Positions 1 through 8,398 of a stretch of 43,088 nucleotides of DNA are shown piece after piece. Made by a program: the position numbers and the translations under genes. The DNA comes from Clostridia bacterium (GTDB taxonomy: Bacteria > Bacillota > Clostridia > Christensenellales > Aristaeellaceae), in the NCBI GenBank assembly GCA_017443295.1, contig JAFSNT010000177.1, forward strand, positions 1-43,088. The letters are read 5' to 3'. Position 1 is the first letter of the stretch. Every line of letters begins with the position of its first letter. Below the pieces are notes generated by a model, which saw only the letters and a list, made by a program, of their open reading frames with translations, made no database searches and was not told the DNA's origin.

Positions 1-1152
1 CCCATGTTCGACAGCGAGCAGGGCATCAACATTCCCCCCAACAAGCGCCGCGTGGGCTTCCTGTTCCAGAACTACGCCCTGTGGCCCAACATGACGGTGT
101 ACCAGAACATCGCCTTCGGCCTGTCTAACATCAACGATTCCGGCGCGAGCGTCAATGAGAAGGGCGAAGTGATCCGGGACGAGACCGGCAAGGCCCCCGC
201 CCGCAAGCTGACCAAGGAAGAAATCAAGCGCGCCGTGGACCGCGTGAGCGCCATCGTGAAAATCGGCCAGTTCATGGACCGCTATCCCAGCGAGCTGTCC
301 GGCGGCCAGCAGCAGCGCGTCGCCATCGCCCGTACCCTGGCCCCGGGACCCCGCGTGCTGTTCATGGACGAACCGCTGTCCAACTTAGACGCCAAGCTGC
401 GCCTGGAAATGCGCTCCGAACTGCAGCGCCTGCACCTGTCCACCGGCTCCACCTTCGTGTACGTGACCCACGACCAGATGGAGGCCATGACCCTGGCCAC
501 CCGCATCTGCCTCATCGACAACGGCGTGCTGCAGCAGTACGACGAACCCCTCACCGTGTATAACAAGCCCAATAACCTGTTCGTGGCGGACTTCGTGGGC
601 AACCCCGCCGTGAACTTCATCGAAGCCACCGGCACCCAGGATGGAAACGGCCTCCTGAACCTGACCATTCTCAAGGATATCAAGGCCAGCTTCCTGCCGA
701 ACGGCGGCCTGAAAATCGCCGACTGGTACAAAAAGGACGATCAGGAACAGGCCGAAGCCAAGGCGAAGCACGAACAGCGCGCCAAGGAACCGGGCTATGT
801 GGAAAAAACCAACAAGGACACCCTGTTCAACTACAACATCGCCAAGGTGGAGGACAACGACGAAAAGCGCCCCGCCCCCACCCGCAATGATTTCGTGCTG
901 GGCGTGCGCCCCGAATTCATCCGCATCAGCGACGACGGCGCCATCGAGGGCGAAGTGTTCAGCGCCATGCCCACCGGTATGGAAACCACCGTCAAGATCC
1001 GCGTGGGCAATTTCCTTCTTACCGCCGTGGTCTTCGGCGGCGTGGTCTACAAGATCGGCCAGAAGGTGCGCCTTTCCTTCTCCGGCGAAAATATCATGCT
1101 GTTCAGCCGTGAAAACGGCCGCATGATCACCAATGGCGAAGTGAAGCTGTAA
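1..1152 (+). CDS. ABC transporter ATP-binding protein, sugar type (5' truncated by window)
   Basis: This is the 3' part of a cytoplasmic ATPase that would power an ABC importer. The reading frame is open to the first base, and the Walker A loop that should come first is missing, so the true start lies upstream. Visible motifs, numbered from the Met at position 4, are the Q-loop (LFQNYALW), the signature LSGGQQQRVAIARTLA at about 98-112, Walker B RVLFMDEPLSNLD, the H-loop VTHDQMEA, and a C-terminal TOBE/MOP-like region ending near residue 380. The order and wording resemble the MalK/UgpC/MsmX group that serves sugar and glycerol-phosphate importers. Two insertions are odd: a charged stretch before the signature (about residues 44-70) and a Lys/Glu-rich stretch at about 240-285. 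No permease or binding protein is in view, so the substrate is unknown. Confidence 0.9.
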   Translation, partial: PMFDSEQGINIPPNKRRVGFLFQNYALWPNMTVYQNIAFGLSNINDSGASVNEKGEVIRDETGKAPARKLTKEEIKRAVDRVSAIVKIGQFMDRYPSELSGGQQQRVAIARTLAPGPRVLFMDEPLSNLDAKLRLEMRSELQRLHLSTGSTFVYVTHDQMEAMTLATRICLIDNGVLQQYDEPLTVYNKPNNLFVADFVGNPAVNFIEATGTQDGNGLLNLTILKDIKASFLPNGGLKIADWYKKDDQEQAEAKAKHEQRAKEPGYVEKTNKDTLFNYNIAKVEDNDEKRPAPTRNDFVLGVRPEFIRISDDGAIEGEVFSAMPTGMETTVKIRVGNFLLTAVVFGGVVYKIGQKVRLSFSGENIMLFSRENGRMITNGEVKL

Positions 1153-1173
1153 TTGGGGGACGCTGGGAGAACC

Positions 1174-1223
1174 CTGGGGGCTATCCGCCCCCAGACCCCC
1201 GACCAGGGGCATGATGCCCCTGG
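1174..1223. repeat. Two GC-rich inverted repeats after the ABC ATPase
   Basis: Two hairpins follow the ATPase stop codon. The first pairs 1174-1180 with 1188-1194 (CTGGGGG/CCCCCAG). The second is a 10-bp palindrome around position 1213 (1203-1212 with 1214-1223). Neither is followed by a T-tract, so they are not textbook terminators, although they could act as 3' mRNA ends for the ATPase gene. Confidence 0.55.
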
Positions 1224-1303
1224 ACCCTCACTCGGCGAACTAACTTGTATGGGCATTCCGAACAACCGCCGCCTGCCGCGCTGGAGTTTACGAAAGTTTG
1301 ATA

Positions 1304-1431
1304 GCTTCTGGCCCAAGAAAGCCGAAAAAAATTACCCGGAGGGAAAGCGAGCTTTCCTCCTGGGTATTTTTTCGGCTTTCCCCGGATGCTTTGCATCCGG
1401 GATGGCGGCTTTCAGCCGCCGGGCCAGAAGC
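1304..1431. repeat. Cloverleaf-like composite inverted repeat
   Basis: An 11-bp perfect closing stem (1304-1314 with 1421-1431, GCTTCTGGCCC/GGGCCAGAAGC) encloses three consecutive hairpins. These are a long 64-nt imperfect hairpin (1317-1380), a perfect 9-bp stem with TTT loop (1381-1401), and a perfect 7-bp stem with TTC loop (1404-1420). Together they would fold into a four-way junction as RNA or as extruded DNA. No protein-coding reading fits this stretch. The whole gap 1153-1749 holds no supported gene. It could be a structured RNA, a REP/MITE-type element or an mRNA 3' end. Confidence 0.6.
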
Positions 1432-1519
1432 GAATTGGCGTTTAGCTATGCCGTTCCCTCCAAACAACAGCGGGAATTTGCTTGGTTTTCAAGTCAAGCA
1501 ATTTCCGCAAGAGAGGGGT

Positions 1520-1566
1520 CAAGGGGGTTCAACCCCCTTGTGGAGGTTTGGAGGCAAAGCCTCCAA
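1520..1566. repeat. Pair of short inverted repeats upstream of serC
   Basis: Two perfect hairpins lie side by side: 1520-1540 (CAAGGGGGTT/AACCCCCTTG around a central C) and 1548-1566 (TTGGAGGC-AAA-GCCTCCAA). They sit about 75 bp before the serC -35 box and lack T-tracts. They look like members of the same family of dispersed GC-rich hairpins seen elsewhere in the window. Confidence 0.45.
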
Positions 1567-1641
1567 GGTTTCCTTCGTTTGAGAGCGGAATGGATGTTTG
1601 ATGAAAAATTGTTTTTTCACTGTTCTTTGCATGCGCAGCGG

Positions 1642-1670
1642 TTGCCAAATGGGCATGAACATGGTATGAT
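1642..1670 (+). promoter_or_regulatory. Sigma-A-type promoter of serC-serA
   Basis: TTGCCA at 1642-1647 and TATGAT at 1665-1670 are separated by 17 bp, close to the vegetative consensus. Transcription would begin near 1677 and give a leader of about 70 nt before serC. No T-box or other riboswitch was recognised in that leader. Confidence 0.7.
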
Positions 1671-1749
1671 ATGCGCACGGTCAAAAAACGCCCGGCGGGC
1701 GAAAATTGACCCAATAAAACGAAGAAGCAAGAAAGGTGGATATCTCGCA

Positions 1750-2820
1750 ATGGAACGAGTATATAATTTCTCTCCGGGTCCCTCCGCACTGCCCCTGCCC
1801 GTGCTGGAAAAGGTGAAGGAAGCGCTGCCGGTGTACGGCGATACCGGCATGAACGTGATGGAAATGAGCCATCGCAGCCCCATGTATCAGGCCATCATTG
1901 ACGATACGGAAGCCCGGCTTCGCGCCCTGATGCACATTCCGGAAACCTATGCGGTGCTGTTCCTCCATGGCGGCGCGACGATGCAGTTCGCTTCCGTGCC
2001 CATGAACCTGGGCGTGAAGGGCGTCGCGGACTACATCGACAGCGGCAATTTCGCCCACGGCGCGGCGGGCGAGGCGGCCAAGTACCTGAAGGTGAACGTG
2101 GTGGCCTCCTCCCGGGATGATAATTATGTATACATTCCCGATTGGGAAGGCAAGCTGAATCCCGACGCGGATTACCTGCATATCACCACCAACAACACCA
2201 TTTACGGCACCCACTACACCAAGCTGCCCGAGGGGAACGCACCCCTGGTGGCCGATATGAGCAGCAACATTTTGGGCGAGGTCTACGACATCAACAAGTT
2301 CGGCGTGGTGTACGCCGGCGCGCAGAAGAACATCGGCCCCGCCGGCCTGTGCGTGCTGATCGTGCGCAAGGATCTTCTGGGTCACGCGTCGCCCATCTGC
2401 CCCAAGGTACTCAACTGGGCTACCCAGGCGGACAACGGCAGCATGCTGAACACCCCCAACACCTTCGCCATCTATGTGGCGGGCCTGTGCATGGCGTGGC
2501 TGCAGGAGCAGGGCGGCGTGGAAGGCATCGAAAAGGTCAATAAGGAAAAGGCCGCGCTGCTGTATGATTATCTGGACAACAGCGCCCTGTTCAACGCCAC
2601 GGCGCAGAAGGAATTCCGTTCCATCATGAACGTCACCTTCGTCACCGGCGACAAGGAAAAGGACGCCGCCTTCGTCAAGTTCGCCGCCTCCAAGGGCCTG
2701 GTGAATTTGAAGGGCCACCGCAGCGTGGGCGGCATGCGCGCCAGCATTTACAACGCCATGCCCATGGAAGGCGTGAAGAAGCTGGTGGACGTTTTGAAGG
2801 AATTTGAAGTGAACGGGTAA
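1750..2820 (+). CDS. serC: Phosphoserine aminotransferase
   Basis: This PLP enzyme converts 3-phosphohydroxypyruvate and glutamate to phosphoserine and 2-oxoglutarate, the second step of serine synthesis. The 356-residue protein starts YNFSPGPSALP, the hallmark of SerC. It carries HGGATMQFASVPMNL near residue 75, the PLP-lysine segment VYAGAQKNIGPAGL near 190, and a C-terminal HRSVGGMRASIYNA that contacts substrate phosphate. Length matches the family (about 360). The frame stays open far upstream, but the ATG at 1750 is chosen because AAAGGTGGA lies 9 nt before it and the protein then begins like its relatives. serA follows after 13 bp, so the two form one serine operon. Confidence 0.97.
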   Translation: MERVYNFSPGPSALPLPVLEKVKEALPVYGDTGMNVMEMSHRSPMYQAIIDDTEARLRALMHIPETYAVLFLHGGATMQFASVPMNLGVKGVADYIDSGNFAHGAAGEAAKYLKVNVVASSRDDNYVYIPDWEGKLNPDADYLHITTNNTIYGTHYTKLPEGNAPLVADMSSNILGEVYDINKFGVVYAGAQKNIGPAGLCVLIVRKDLLGHASPICPKVLNWATQADNGSMLNTPNTFAIYVAGLCMAWLQEQGGVEGIEKVNKEKAALLYDYLDNSALFNATAQKEFRSIMNVTFVTGDKEKDAAFVKFAASKGLVNLKGHRSVGGMRASIYNAMPMEGVKKLVDVLKEFEVNG

Positions 2821-2833
2821 AGGAGAACGCCGT

Positions 2834-3997
2834 ATGTATAAGATTCAAACGCTGAACAGCATTTCCCCGATCATTCACGACGTTCTGTCCGCCGGGCAGT
2901 ACATGATCTCCAACGAGGAACCCACCCCCGACGCCATCCTGGTGCGCAGCGCCGCCATGCACGACATGGAGCTGCCGGAATCCCTGCTGGCGATTGCCAG
3001 GGCCGGGGCGGGCACCAACAACATTCCCATCGACAAATGCTCCGAAAAGGGCATCGTGGTCTTCAATACCCCCGGCGCCAACGCCAACGCCGTGGCCGAG
3101 CTGGTCATCGCCGGTCTGCTGCTGTCCAGCCGTGACATCGCGGGCGGCATCGCCTGGGTGAAGGCGTCCAAGGACGAGCCGGGCCTGGAAAAGCTGGTGG
3201 AAAAGAAGAAGAGCCAGTTCGTCGGTCCCGAGCTGCGGGGCAAGAAGTTAGCCGTCATCGGTTTAGGCGCTATCGGCGCGCTGGTGGCCAACGCCGCCGC
3301 CCAGGGCCTCGGCATGGAAGTGGTGGGCTATGACCCCTACATCTCCGTGGCCCACGCATGGGCGCTGTCCCGCGCCATCCACCGGGCCGACGCCATGGAA
3401 GACGCCGTGAAGGACGCGGATTACATCACCTTCCACATCCCGCTCCTGGATTCCACCCGGGGCACCATCAACGCCGCCTTTATCAAGAGCCTGAAAAAAG
3501 GCGTGCGCATTATGAACTTCTCCCGCGGCGAGCTGGCCGTGGCGGAGGACGTGAAGGCCGCTATCGCGGAAGAGCAGCTGGCCGCTTACGTGACCGACTT
3601 CCCCTGCGCCGCCCTGGCGGACACGCCCAAGGTGGTGTGCCTGCCCCATCTGGGCGCGTCCACCCCGGAGAGCGAGGAACGCTGCGCCGAAATGGCCGCC
3701 AACGAACTGAAGGATTATTTAGAGCGCGGCGTCATCCGCAACAGCGTGAACCTGCCCGAGATCGTGCTGGGCATGCCGGAAGGCAGCCGCGTGCTGCTGA
3801 TCCACAGGAACGTGCCCGGCGTGGTGAGCAGCATTTCCAGCCTGATTTCCGGCCGGGGCATCAACATCCAGAACATGCTGAACAAGAGCCGGGGCGAATA
3901 CGCCGTCACCGTGCTGGAGCTGGTGCAGCACCCCGACGAAACCCTGCTGGCCGCCCTGGGCAAGCTCAAGGACGTGGTTCGGGCCAGGCTGATCTGA
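2834..3997 (+). CDS. serA: D-3-phosphoglycerate dehydrogenase with ACT domain
   Basis: This NAD-dependent enzyme oxidises 3-phosphoglycerate to phosphohydroxypyruvate, the committed step that feeds SerC. The 387-residue protein has the Rossmann signature LAVIGLGAIGALVANAA near residue 140, the NFSRGELA segment near 230, and the catalytic His in LPHLGASTPESEE near 275. A C-terminal ACT domain begins near residue 318 (VLLIHRNVPGVVSSISSLI) and probably senses serine. It is the short form of SerA without the intervening ASB domain. An AAAGGAG site at 2819-2825 overlaps the serC stop, indicating tight coupling. A rho-independent terminator follows. Confidence 0.96.
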   Translation: MYKIQTLNSISPIIHDVLSAGQYMISNEEPTPDAILVRSAAMHDMELPESLLAIARAGAGTNNIPIDKCSEKGIVVFNTPGANANAVAELVIAGLLLSSRDIAGGIAWVKASKDEPGLEKLVEKKKSQFVGPELRGKKLAVIGLGAIGALVANAAAQGLGMEVVGYDPYISVAHAWALSRAIHRADAMEDAVKDADYITFHIPLLDSTRGTINAAFIKSLKKGVRIMNFSRGELAVAEDVKAAIAEEQLAAYVTDFPCAALADTPKVVCLPHLGASTPESEERCAEMAANELKDYLERGVIRNSVNLPEIVLGMPEGSRVLLIHRNVPGVVSSISSLISGRGINIQNMLNKSRGEYAVTVLELVQHPDETLLAALGKLKDVVRARLI

Positions 3998-4015
3998 TCT
4001 GCATAAAAAGCCTTT

Positions 4016-4052
4016 CGGAGTCTGCCGCGTGCGCGCGGTCGGCTCCGTTTTT
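4016..4052 (+). terminator. Rho-independent terminator of serC-serA
   Basis: The outer stem CGGAG/CTCCG (4016-4020 with 4043-4047) and inner stem CCGCG/CGCGG (4025-4029 with 4034-4038) are followed directly by TTTTT. It ends four bases before the -35 box of the next gene, so two transcription units meet here. Confidence 0.8.
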
Positions 4053-4055
4053 CTG

Positions 4056-4085
4056 TTGACAAAATCTATTAAAAAGGCATATAAT
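4056..4085 (+). promoter_or_regulatory. Consensus sigma-A promoter of the glutamine synthetase gene
   Basis: A perfect TTGACA (4056-4061) and a perfect TATAAT (4080-4085) are separated by 18 bp. It is the strongest-looking promoter in the window and lies directly after the serA terminator. Transcription would start near 4092, leaving a leader of about 50 nt. No obvious nitrogen-regulator site was recognised. Confidence 0.88.
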
Positions 4086-4140
4086 TTCAACGTATTTTAC
4101 CGGCGCGGCGGGGTTCGCGTCGCTTTGGATGGAGGTTCTC

Positions 4141-6228
4141 ATGAATTTACAGGAAACGTTCGGCAGCCTGGTGTTCAACGACGCGGTGATGCGGCAGCGT
4201 TTGCCCAAGGAGACCTATCGGGCGCTGCACCGCACCATCGCGGAAGGAAAGTCCCTGAATCCCCAGGTGGCCAGCGTGGTGGCCAACACCATGAAGGATT
4301 GGGCCATCGAAAAGGGCGCCACCCATTACACCCACTGGTTCCAGCCCATGACGGGCATCACCGCCGAAAAGCACGATTCCTTCCTTTCGCCCATCGAGGG
4401 CGGCGGGGCCATTATGGAATTCGGCGGCAAGGAGCTGGTGCGGGGCGAGCCGGACGCCTCCTCCTTCCCCTCCGGCGGCCTGCGCGCCACCTTCGAGGCC
4501 CGGGGATACACGGCCTGGGATCCCACCAGCTACGCCTTTATCAAGGACGGGACGCTGTGCATCCCCACGGCCTTTTGCAGCTGGGGCGGCCACGCCCTGG
4601 ACAAAAAAACGCCGCTGCTGCGCTCCAACGAGGCCCTGAACCGTCAGGCCCGGCGGGTGCTGCAATTGTTAGGCCATCCCGACGTGAAAAAGATCAGCGC
4701 CACGGTGGGGCCGGAGCAGGAATATTTCCTGATCGACCGGGATCTGTATTACAAGCGCAAGGATTTGATCTATACCGGCCGCACCCTGTTCGGGGCCAAG
4801 CCTCCCAAGGGCCAGGAGCTGGACGACCATTATTTCGGCAACCTGAAGCCTCGTGTGGCCGCCTTCATGCGCGAGGTGGACGAGGAGCTGTGGAAGCTCG
4901 GCGTGTCCGCCAAAACGGAGCATAACGAGGCCGCCCCCTGCCAGCATGAGCTGGCCCCCATTTTCACCACCAGCACCCTGGCTACCGACCACAACCAGCT
5001 CACCATGGAGATCATGAAGCGGGTGGCCGGGAAGCACGGGTTCGCCTGCCTGCTGCATGAAAAGCCCTTCGCCGGGGTCAACGGCAGCGGCAAGCACAAC
5101 AACTGGAGCATGAGTACCGATACCGGTGTGAACCTGCTGGAGCCGGGGGAGACCCCCGCCGAAAACGCACAGTTCCTGCTGTTCCTGGTGGCGGTGATCA
5201 AGGCTGTAGATTTGCACCAGGATCTGCTGCGCATCTCCGTGGCCGGGGCGGGCAACGATCACCGCCTGGGCGGCAACGAAGCGCCCCCCGCCATCATTTC
5301 CATGTTCTTGGGGGACGAGCTGGAAGCCATTCTGAACGCCATCGAGCATCATAACGCTTACGTGGCAGGGGAACGGATGGACATGAACATCGGCGTGACC
5401 ACCCTGCCCCGCATTCCCAAGGACACTACCGACCGGAACCGCACCTCGCCCTTCGCTTTTACCGGCAACAAGTTCGAGTTCCGTTCCTTAGGTTCCTCCA
5501 TGTCCATCGCCGAAGCCAACGTGGTCATCAACACCATCGTGGCGGACGTGCTGATGGAATTCGCCGAAAAGTTAGAGGCGGCGGTGGATATCCGCGCCGA
5601 GGTGGAGCAGATCGTGGTGGACACCATCACCAACCACAAGCGCGTCATTTTCAACGGCAACAATTATTCCGACGAATGGAAGCGGGAAGCTCACGAACGG
5701 GGCTTACTCGATTTGCCCTCCACCCCGGACGCCCTGCCGTACCTGATTTCGGAAGAAAACATCGCCCTGTTCGAGCGCCAGCGGGTGTATACCCGCCAGG
5801 AGCTGAACAGCCGCTATGACATTCAGCTGGAAAACTACTGCAAGGTCATTTCCATCGAAGCCCACACCATGCTGGATATGGTGAACCAGGAGATCCTGCC
5901 CGCAATTTTGGCCTATTCCGGCCAGGTGGCCCGGGACGCTTCGGCCAAGCGGCAGTTCTGCGCCGATTTAGACCTGAGCTGCGAAACGAACCTTGTGCGC
6001 CGCCTGACCGGCCTGACCGGCGCCATCAGCGAAAAGACCAGGGAGCTGGAGCAGGCCGTGCAGGGCTTTGACGCGAATGAGGACGCCCTGGCCCAGGCCC
6101 GGTACTGCCGCGACCGCATTTTCCATTGCATGCAGGCCTTGCGCGGCCCGGTGGACGAGGCGGAAACCATTGTGGACAAGCGCCTGTGGCCCTTCCCGGG
6201 GTACGGGGAGCTGCTGACCACAAAATAA
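4141..6228 (+). CDS. glnN: Glutamine synthetase, type III
   Basis: It makes glutamine from glutamate, ammonia and ATP, and is probably the cell's main ammonia-assimilating enzyme. The 695-residue length and the N-terminus [17 protein letters not shown] are typical of the GSIII family found in Bacteroidetes, Clostridia and cyanobacteria. Visible motifs include HYTHWFQP near residue 62, [10 protein letters not shown] near 190, the [18 protein letters not shown] block near 259, [12 protein letters not shown] near 315 and [16 protein letters not shown] near 440. An ATG at 4129 is also in frame, but 4141 is chosen because GGAGG at 4131-4135 is spaced correctly for it. The gene stands alone between a promoter and a bidirectional terminator. 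Confidence 0.96.
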   Translation: MNLQETFGSLVFNDAVMRQRLPKETYRALHRTIAEGKSLNPQVASVVANTMKDWAIEKGATHYTHWFQPMTGITAEKHDSFLSPIEGGGAIMEFGGKELVRGEPDASSFPSGGLRATFEARGYTAWDPTSYAFIKDGTLCIPTAFCSWGGHALDKKTPLLRSNEALNRQARRVLQLLGHPDVKKISATVGPEQEYFLIDRDLYYKRKDLIYTGRTLFGAKPPKGQELDDHYFGNLKPRVAAFMREVDEELWKLGVSAKTEHNEAAPCQHELAPIFTTSTLATDHNQLTMEIMKRVAGKHGFACLLHEKPFAGVNGSGKHNNWSMSTDTGVNLLEPGETPAENAQFLLFLVAVIKAVDLHQDLLRISVAGAGNDHRLGGNEAPPAIISMFLGDELEAILNAIEHHNAYVAGERMDMNIGVTTLPRIPKDTTDRNRTSPFAFTGNKFEFRSLGSSMSIAEANVVINTIVADVLMEFAEKLEAAVDIRAEVEQIVVDTITNHKRVIFNGNNYSDEWKREAHERGLLDLPSTPDALPYLISEENIALFERQRVYTRQELNSRYDIQLENYCKVISIEAHTMLDMVNQEILPAILAYSGQVARDASAKRQFCADLDLSCETNLVRRLTGLTGAISEKTRELEQAVQGFDANEDALAQARYCRDRIFHCMQALRGPVDEAETIVDKRLWPFPGYGELLTTK

Positions 6229-6237
6229 ACGAATAAC

Positions 6238-6275
6238 AAAACCCCCGTTTCAGCAAACGCTGAGACGGGGGTTTT
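6238..6275. terminator. Bidirectional terminator between convergent genes
   Basis: A near-perfect stem AAAACCCCCGTTTCAGC ... GCTGAGACGGGGGTTTT has A-tract and T-tract on its two sides, so it works on both strands. It separates the glutamine synthetase gene (+) from the sensor phosphatase gene (-), with both stop codons within about 10 bp. Confidence 0.92.
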
Positions 6276-6284
6276 GCGCATGGT

Positions 6285-8372
6285 TCAGCCGATGTTTTTC
6301 TGAATGCGCAGGATGTTCTGCCCATCCTTGTATTCGTAGTCGATGCCGTCCATGCTCTTTTTCACCATGTAGATGCCTAAGCCGCCGATGGCCCTTTCCT
6401 CGGCGGACAGGGTCACGTCCGGGTCGGGCTTTTTCAGCGGGTCGTAAGGAATGCCGTGATCAATGAAGGTGATGGACACGGCCAGCGGATCCTGCAGCAC
6501 CTCCACCCGGACGGTGGCCGAGCCGACGGCGGGATTGTAAGCGTAGTGAGCGATGTTCACATACAGCTCTTCCACGGCAACGTCGATTTGCATTTTGGCT
6601 TTCAGGGGGCAGTCCAGCTGCTCCAGGTGGCTGTCCACAAAGGCAAGCACTTCATCCAGGTTTTCCACCCTGGCTTCAAGGGTAAGCTCGTTCACCTTTT
6701 TTTCCTCCGTTCCCGCATACTGAAAGCTCAGCATGGTAATATCGTCGAACTGAGGCGCTCCGCCTACAAAAGCATCAATATCGCCGCGAACCGTCTGAAG
6801 CAGCTCCTGCGGACTGGCGTTGGGATAGCGGTTGAGGGAAAACAGCATCCTGTCTGTGCCAAACAGCTCGTTGCGGGAATTGGTGGCCTCCGGCACGCCG
6901 TCGGTGTAAACGAACAGGCTGTCGCCGGGGTTCAATTCAAAGGTGTGTTCCCGGAAACGAATGCCGTCCACGGTCGCCACGGCGGGGGAGTGGCGGTAAA
7001 CCACCATTTCATACTGGCCGTTTTTTCGCTTGATCACGGGATGCTCGTGCCCCGCGTTGGCGGCCACGCCCTTGCCGGTGGAAAGCTGGATCACGGCCAG
7101 CCACACGGTGACGAACAGCTCCGCGTCGTTGCCCTGGCACAATTGCTCGTTGACGTTGGTCAGGATCTCCGCCGGGCTGTCGCCCATCTGCGCCCGGTTC
7201 TTGATGAGAGTCTTGGCGATCACCATGAACAGGGCGGCGGGCACGCCCTTGCCGGATACGTCCGCCATGACCAGACAGATGTGATCGTCGTCCACCAGGA
7301 AGAAGTCGTAGAAGTCGCCGCCCACTTCCTTGGCGGGGTGCATGGTGGCGTACAGGTCAAATTCGTGCCGGTCGGGGAAGGGCGGGAAAATGCGGGGCAG
7401 CATGTCCGCCTGTATTTGGGTGGCGATGTTCAGCTCCGCGCCGATGCGCTCCTTTTCGGCGGTGATGTGGGTCAGGTTGTCCATGTACTCCACCATGCGG
7501 CTTTCCATGGTGCGAATCTCCCGGTACAGATCGCCGATTTCGTCCTTGGAGCGGATGGGCAGGCTGATCACGTCGTCCTTGGTATAGCCGTTTTCTCCGT
7601 CCACAAAGCTCATGGTGGCCTGAGAGAGCATGGACAGGGGCTTGGTGGCCATTTTGCGCATCAGCACGATGCTCACGCCCACGGCCACCACCATCAGCAC
7701 GGCCGCGAAGAGCAGCATGTCGATCAGGAAAACCTGCCGCTCCTCCATCACGTCGTTCATGTCGATATCCACGCCCAGGATCGCGATGGCGTTGCCCTGG
7801 GAATCCACCACGGGCTCATAGGCGGAACACAGCCAGCCAAATTCCTCGGTGGTGGACACGGTGGGATCAATGTGCACGTTGCCCTGATAAGCTTCAAATT
7901 CTTCGGGCGATATTTCGATACTGCCGATATACAGCAAATCTTCGTCCGGGTCGATCAGATTCACGCTGATATTGCCCTGCAGGGATTGCAGATAAATGTA
8001 TTTGGCGTCCAGCTTCCGCCGGTACAGCACCAAATCATCGCTGATTTTCTGAAAATTGTCGTACAGGCCCTGATCCACCAGCCATTGCCGGATCATTTCC
8101 TCGTCTTCCGCCCCCACGGCGGCGTAGCGCAGGGTTTGGAAATCCGACGAGGCGATGCTTTCTTTGAAATGGGCGAGATAATCCCCGTCCACAAAAGCGG
8201 CGATGGCGGAGGCGGCTTCGGAGGTGGTCTGCTTATAGTACCGATCCACCCGTTCGCTGTTGACCTGATACGCGATCAACGTCAGGCCCCCGGCCAACAG
8301 AATGGTGATCGCCAGGATCAGTACGTTCAGTTTTACCGTCAGGGATACCCAGCCTTTTTGGTTACGCGCCAT
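6285..8372 (-). CDS. Membrane sensor with SpoIIE/RsbU-type PP2C phosphatase fused to RsbW-like HATPase
   Basis: The 695-residue protein is a one-chain partner-switching controller. Order: TM helix (about 11-35), extracellular Cache-like sensor (36-210), TM helix (213-237), HAMP and coiled linker (238-320), PP2C phosphatase (325-555), then a HATPase_c domain (560-695). Phosphatase motifs are EVGGDFYDFF (349-358), ADVSGKGVPAALFM (370-383), YTDGVPEA (489-496) and FDDITMLS (542-549), with the metal-binding Asp residues present. The HATPase keeps its N-box Asn (EELYVNIAHYAY, 601-612), DHG (638-640) and GGLGIYMVKK (663-672), so it looks active. It is probably able both to dephosphorylate and to phosphorylate a STAS protein, and the STAS gene is three genes upstream. 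AAAGGAG precedes the ATG. It is the last gene of the operon. Confidence 0.9.
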   Translation of the reverse strand: MARNQKGWVSLTVKLNVLILAITILLAGGLTLIAYQVNSERVDRYYKQTTSEAASAIAAFVDGDYLAHFKESIASSDFQTLRYAAVGAEDEEMIRQWLVDQGLYDNFQKISDDLVLYRRKLDAKYIYLQSLQGNISVNLIDPDEDLLYIGSIEISPEEFEAYQGNVHIDPTVSTTEEFGWLCSAYEPVVDSQGNAIAILGVDIDMNDVMEERQVFLIDMLLFAAVLMVVAVGVSIVLMRKMATKPLSMLSQATMSFVDGENGYTKDDVISLPIRSKDEIGDLYREIRTMESRMVEYMDNLTHITAEKERIGAELNIATQIQADMLPRIFPPFPDRHEFDLYATMHPAKEVGGDFYDFFLVDDDHICLVMADVSGKGVPAALFMVIAKTLIKNRAQMGDSPAEILTNVNEQLCQGNDAELFVTVWLAVIQLSTGKGVAANAGHEHPVIKRKNGQYEMVVYRHSPAVATVDGIRFREHTFELNPGDSLFVYTDGVPEATNSRNELFGTDRMLFSLNRYPNASPQELLQTVRGDIDAFVGGAPQFDDITMLSFQYAGTEEKKVNELTLEARVENLDEVLAFVDSHLEQLDCPLKAKMQIDVAVEELYVNIAHYAYNPAVGSATVRVEVLQDPLAVSITFIDHGIPYDPLKKPDPDVTLSAEERAIGGLGIYMVKKSMDGIDYEYKDGQNILRIQKNIG

Positions 8373-8398
8373 ACCCTATTCTCCTTTGCGTGGAACGG

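Noticed and set aside
1153-1749. N-terminal extension of SerC or small genes in the hairpin-rich gap
   Set aside because: The extension would add about 200 residues with no homology, runs through hairpin repeats, and a good promoter and ribosome binding site lie just before the ATG at 1750.
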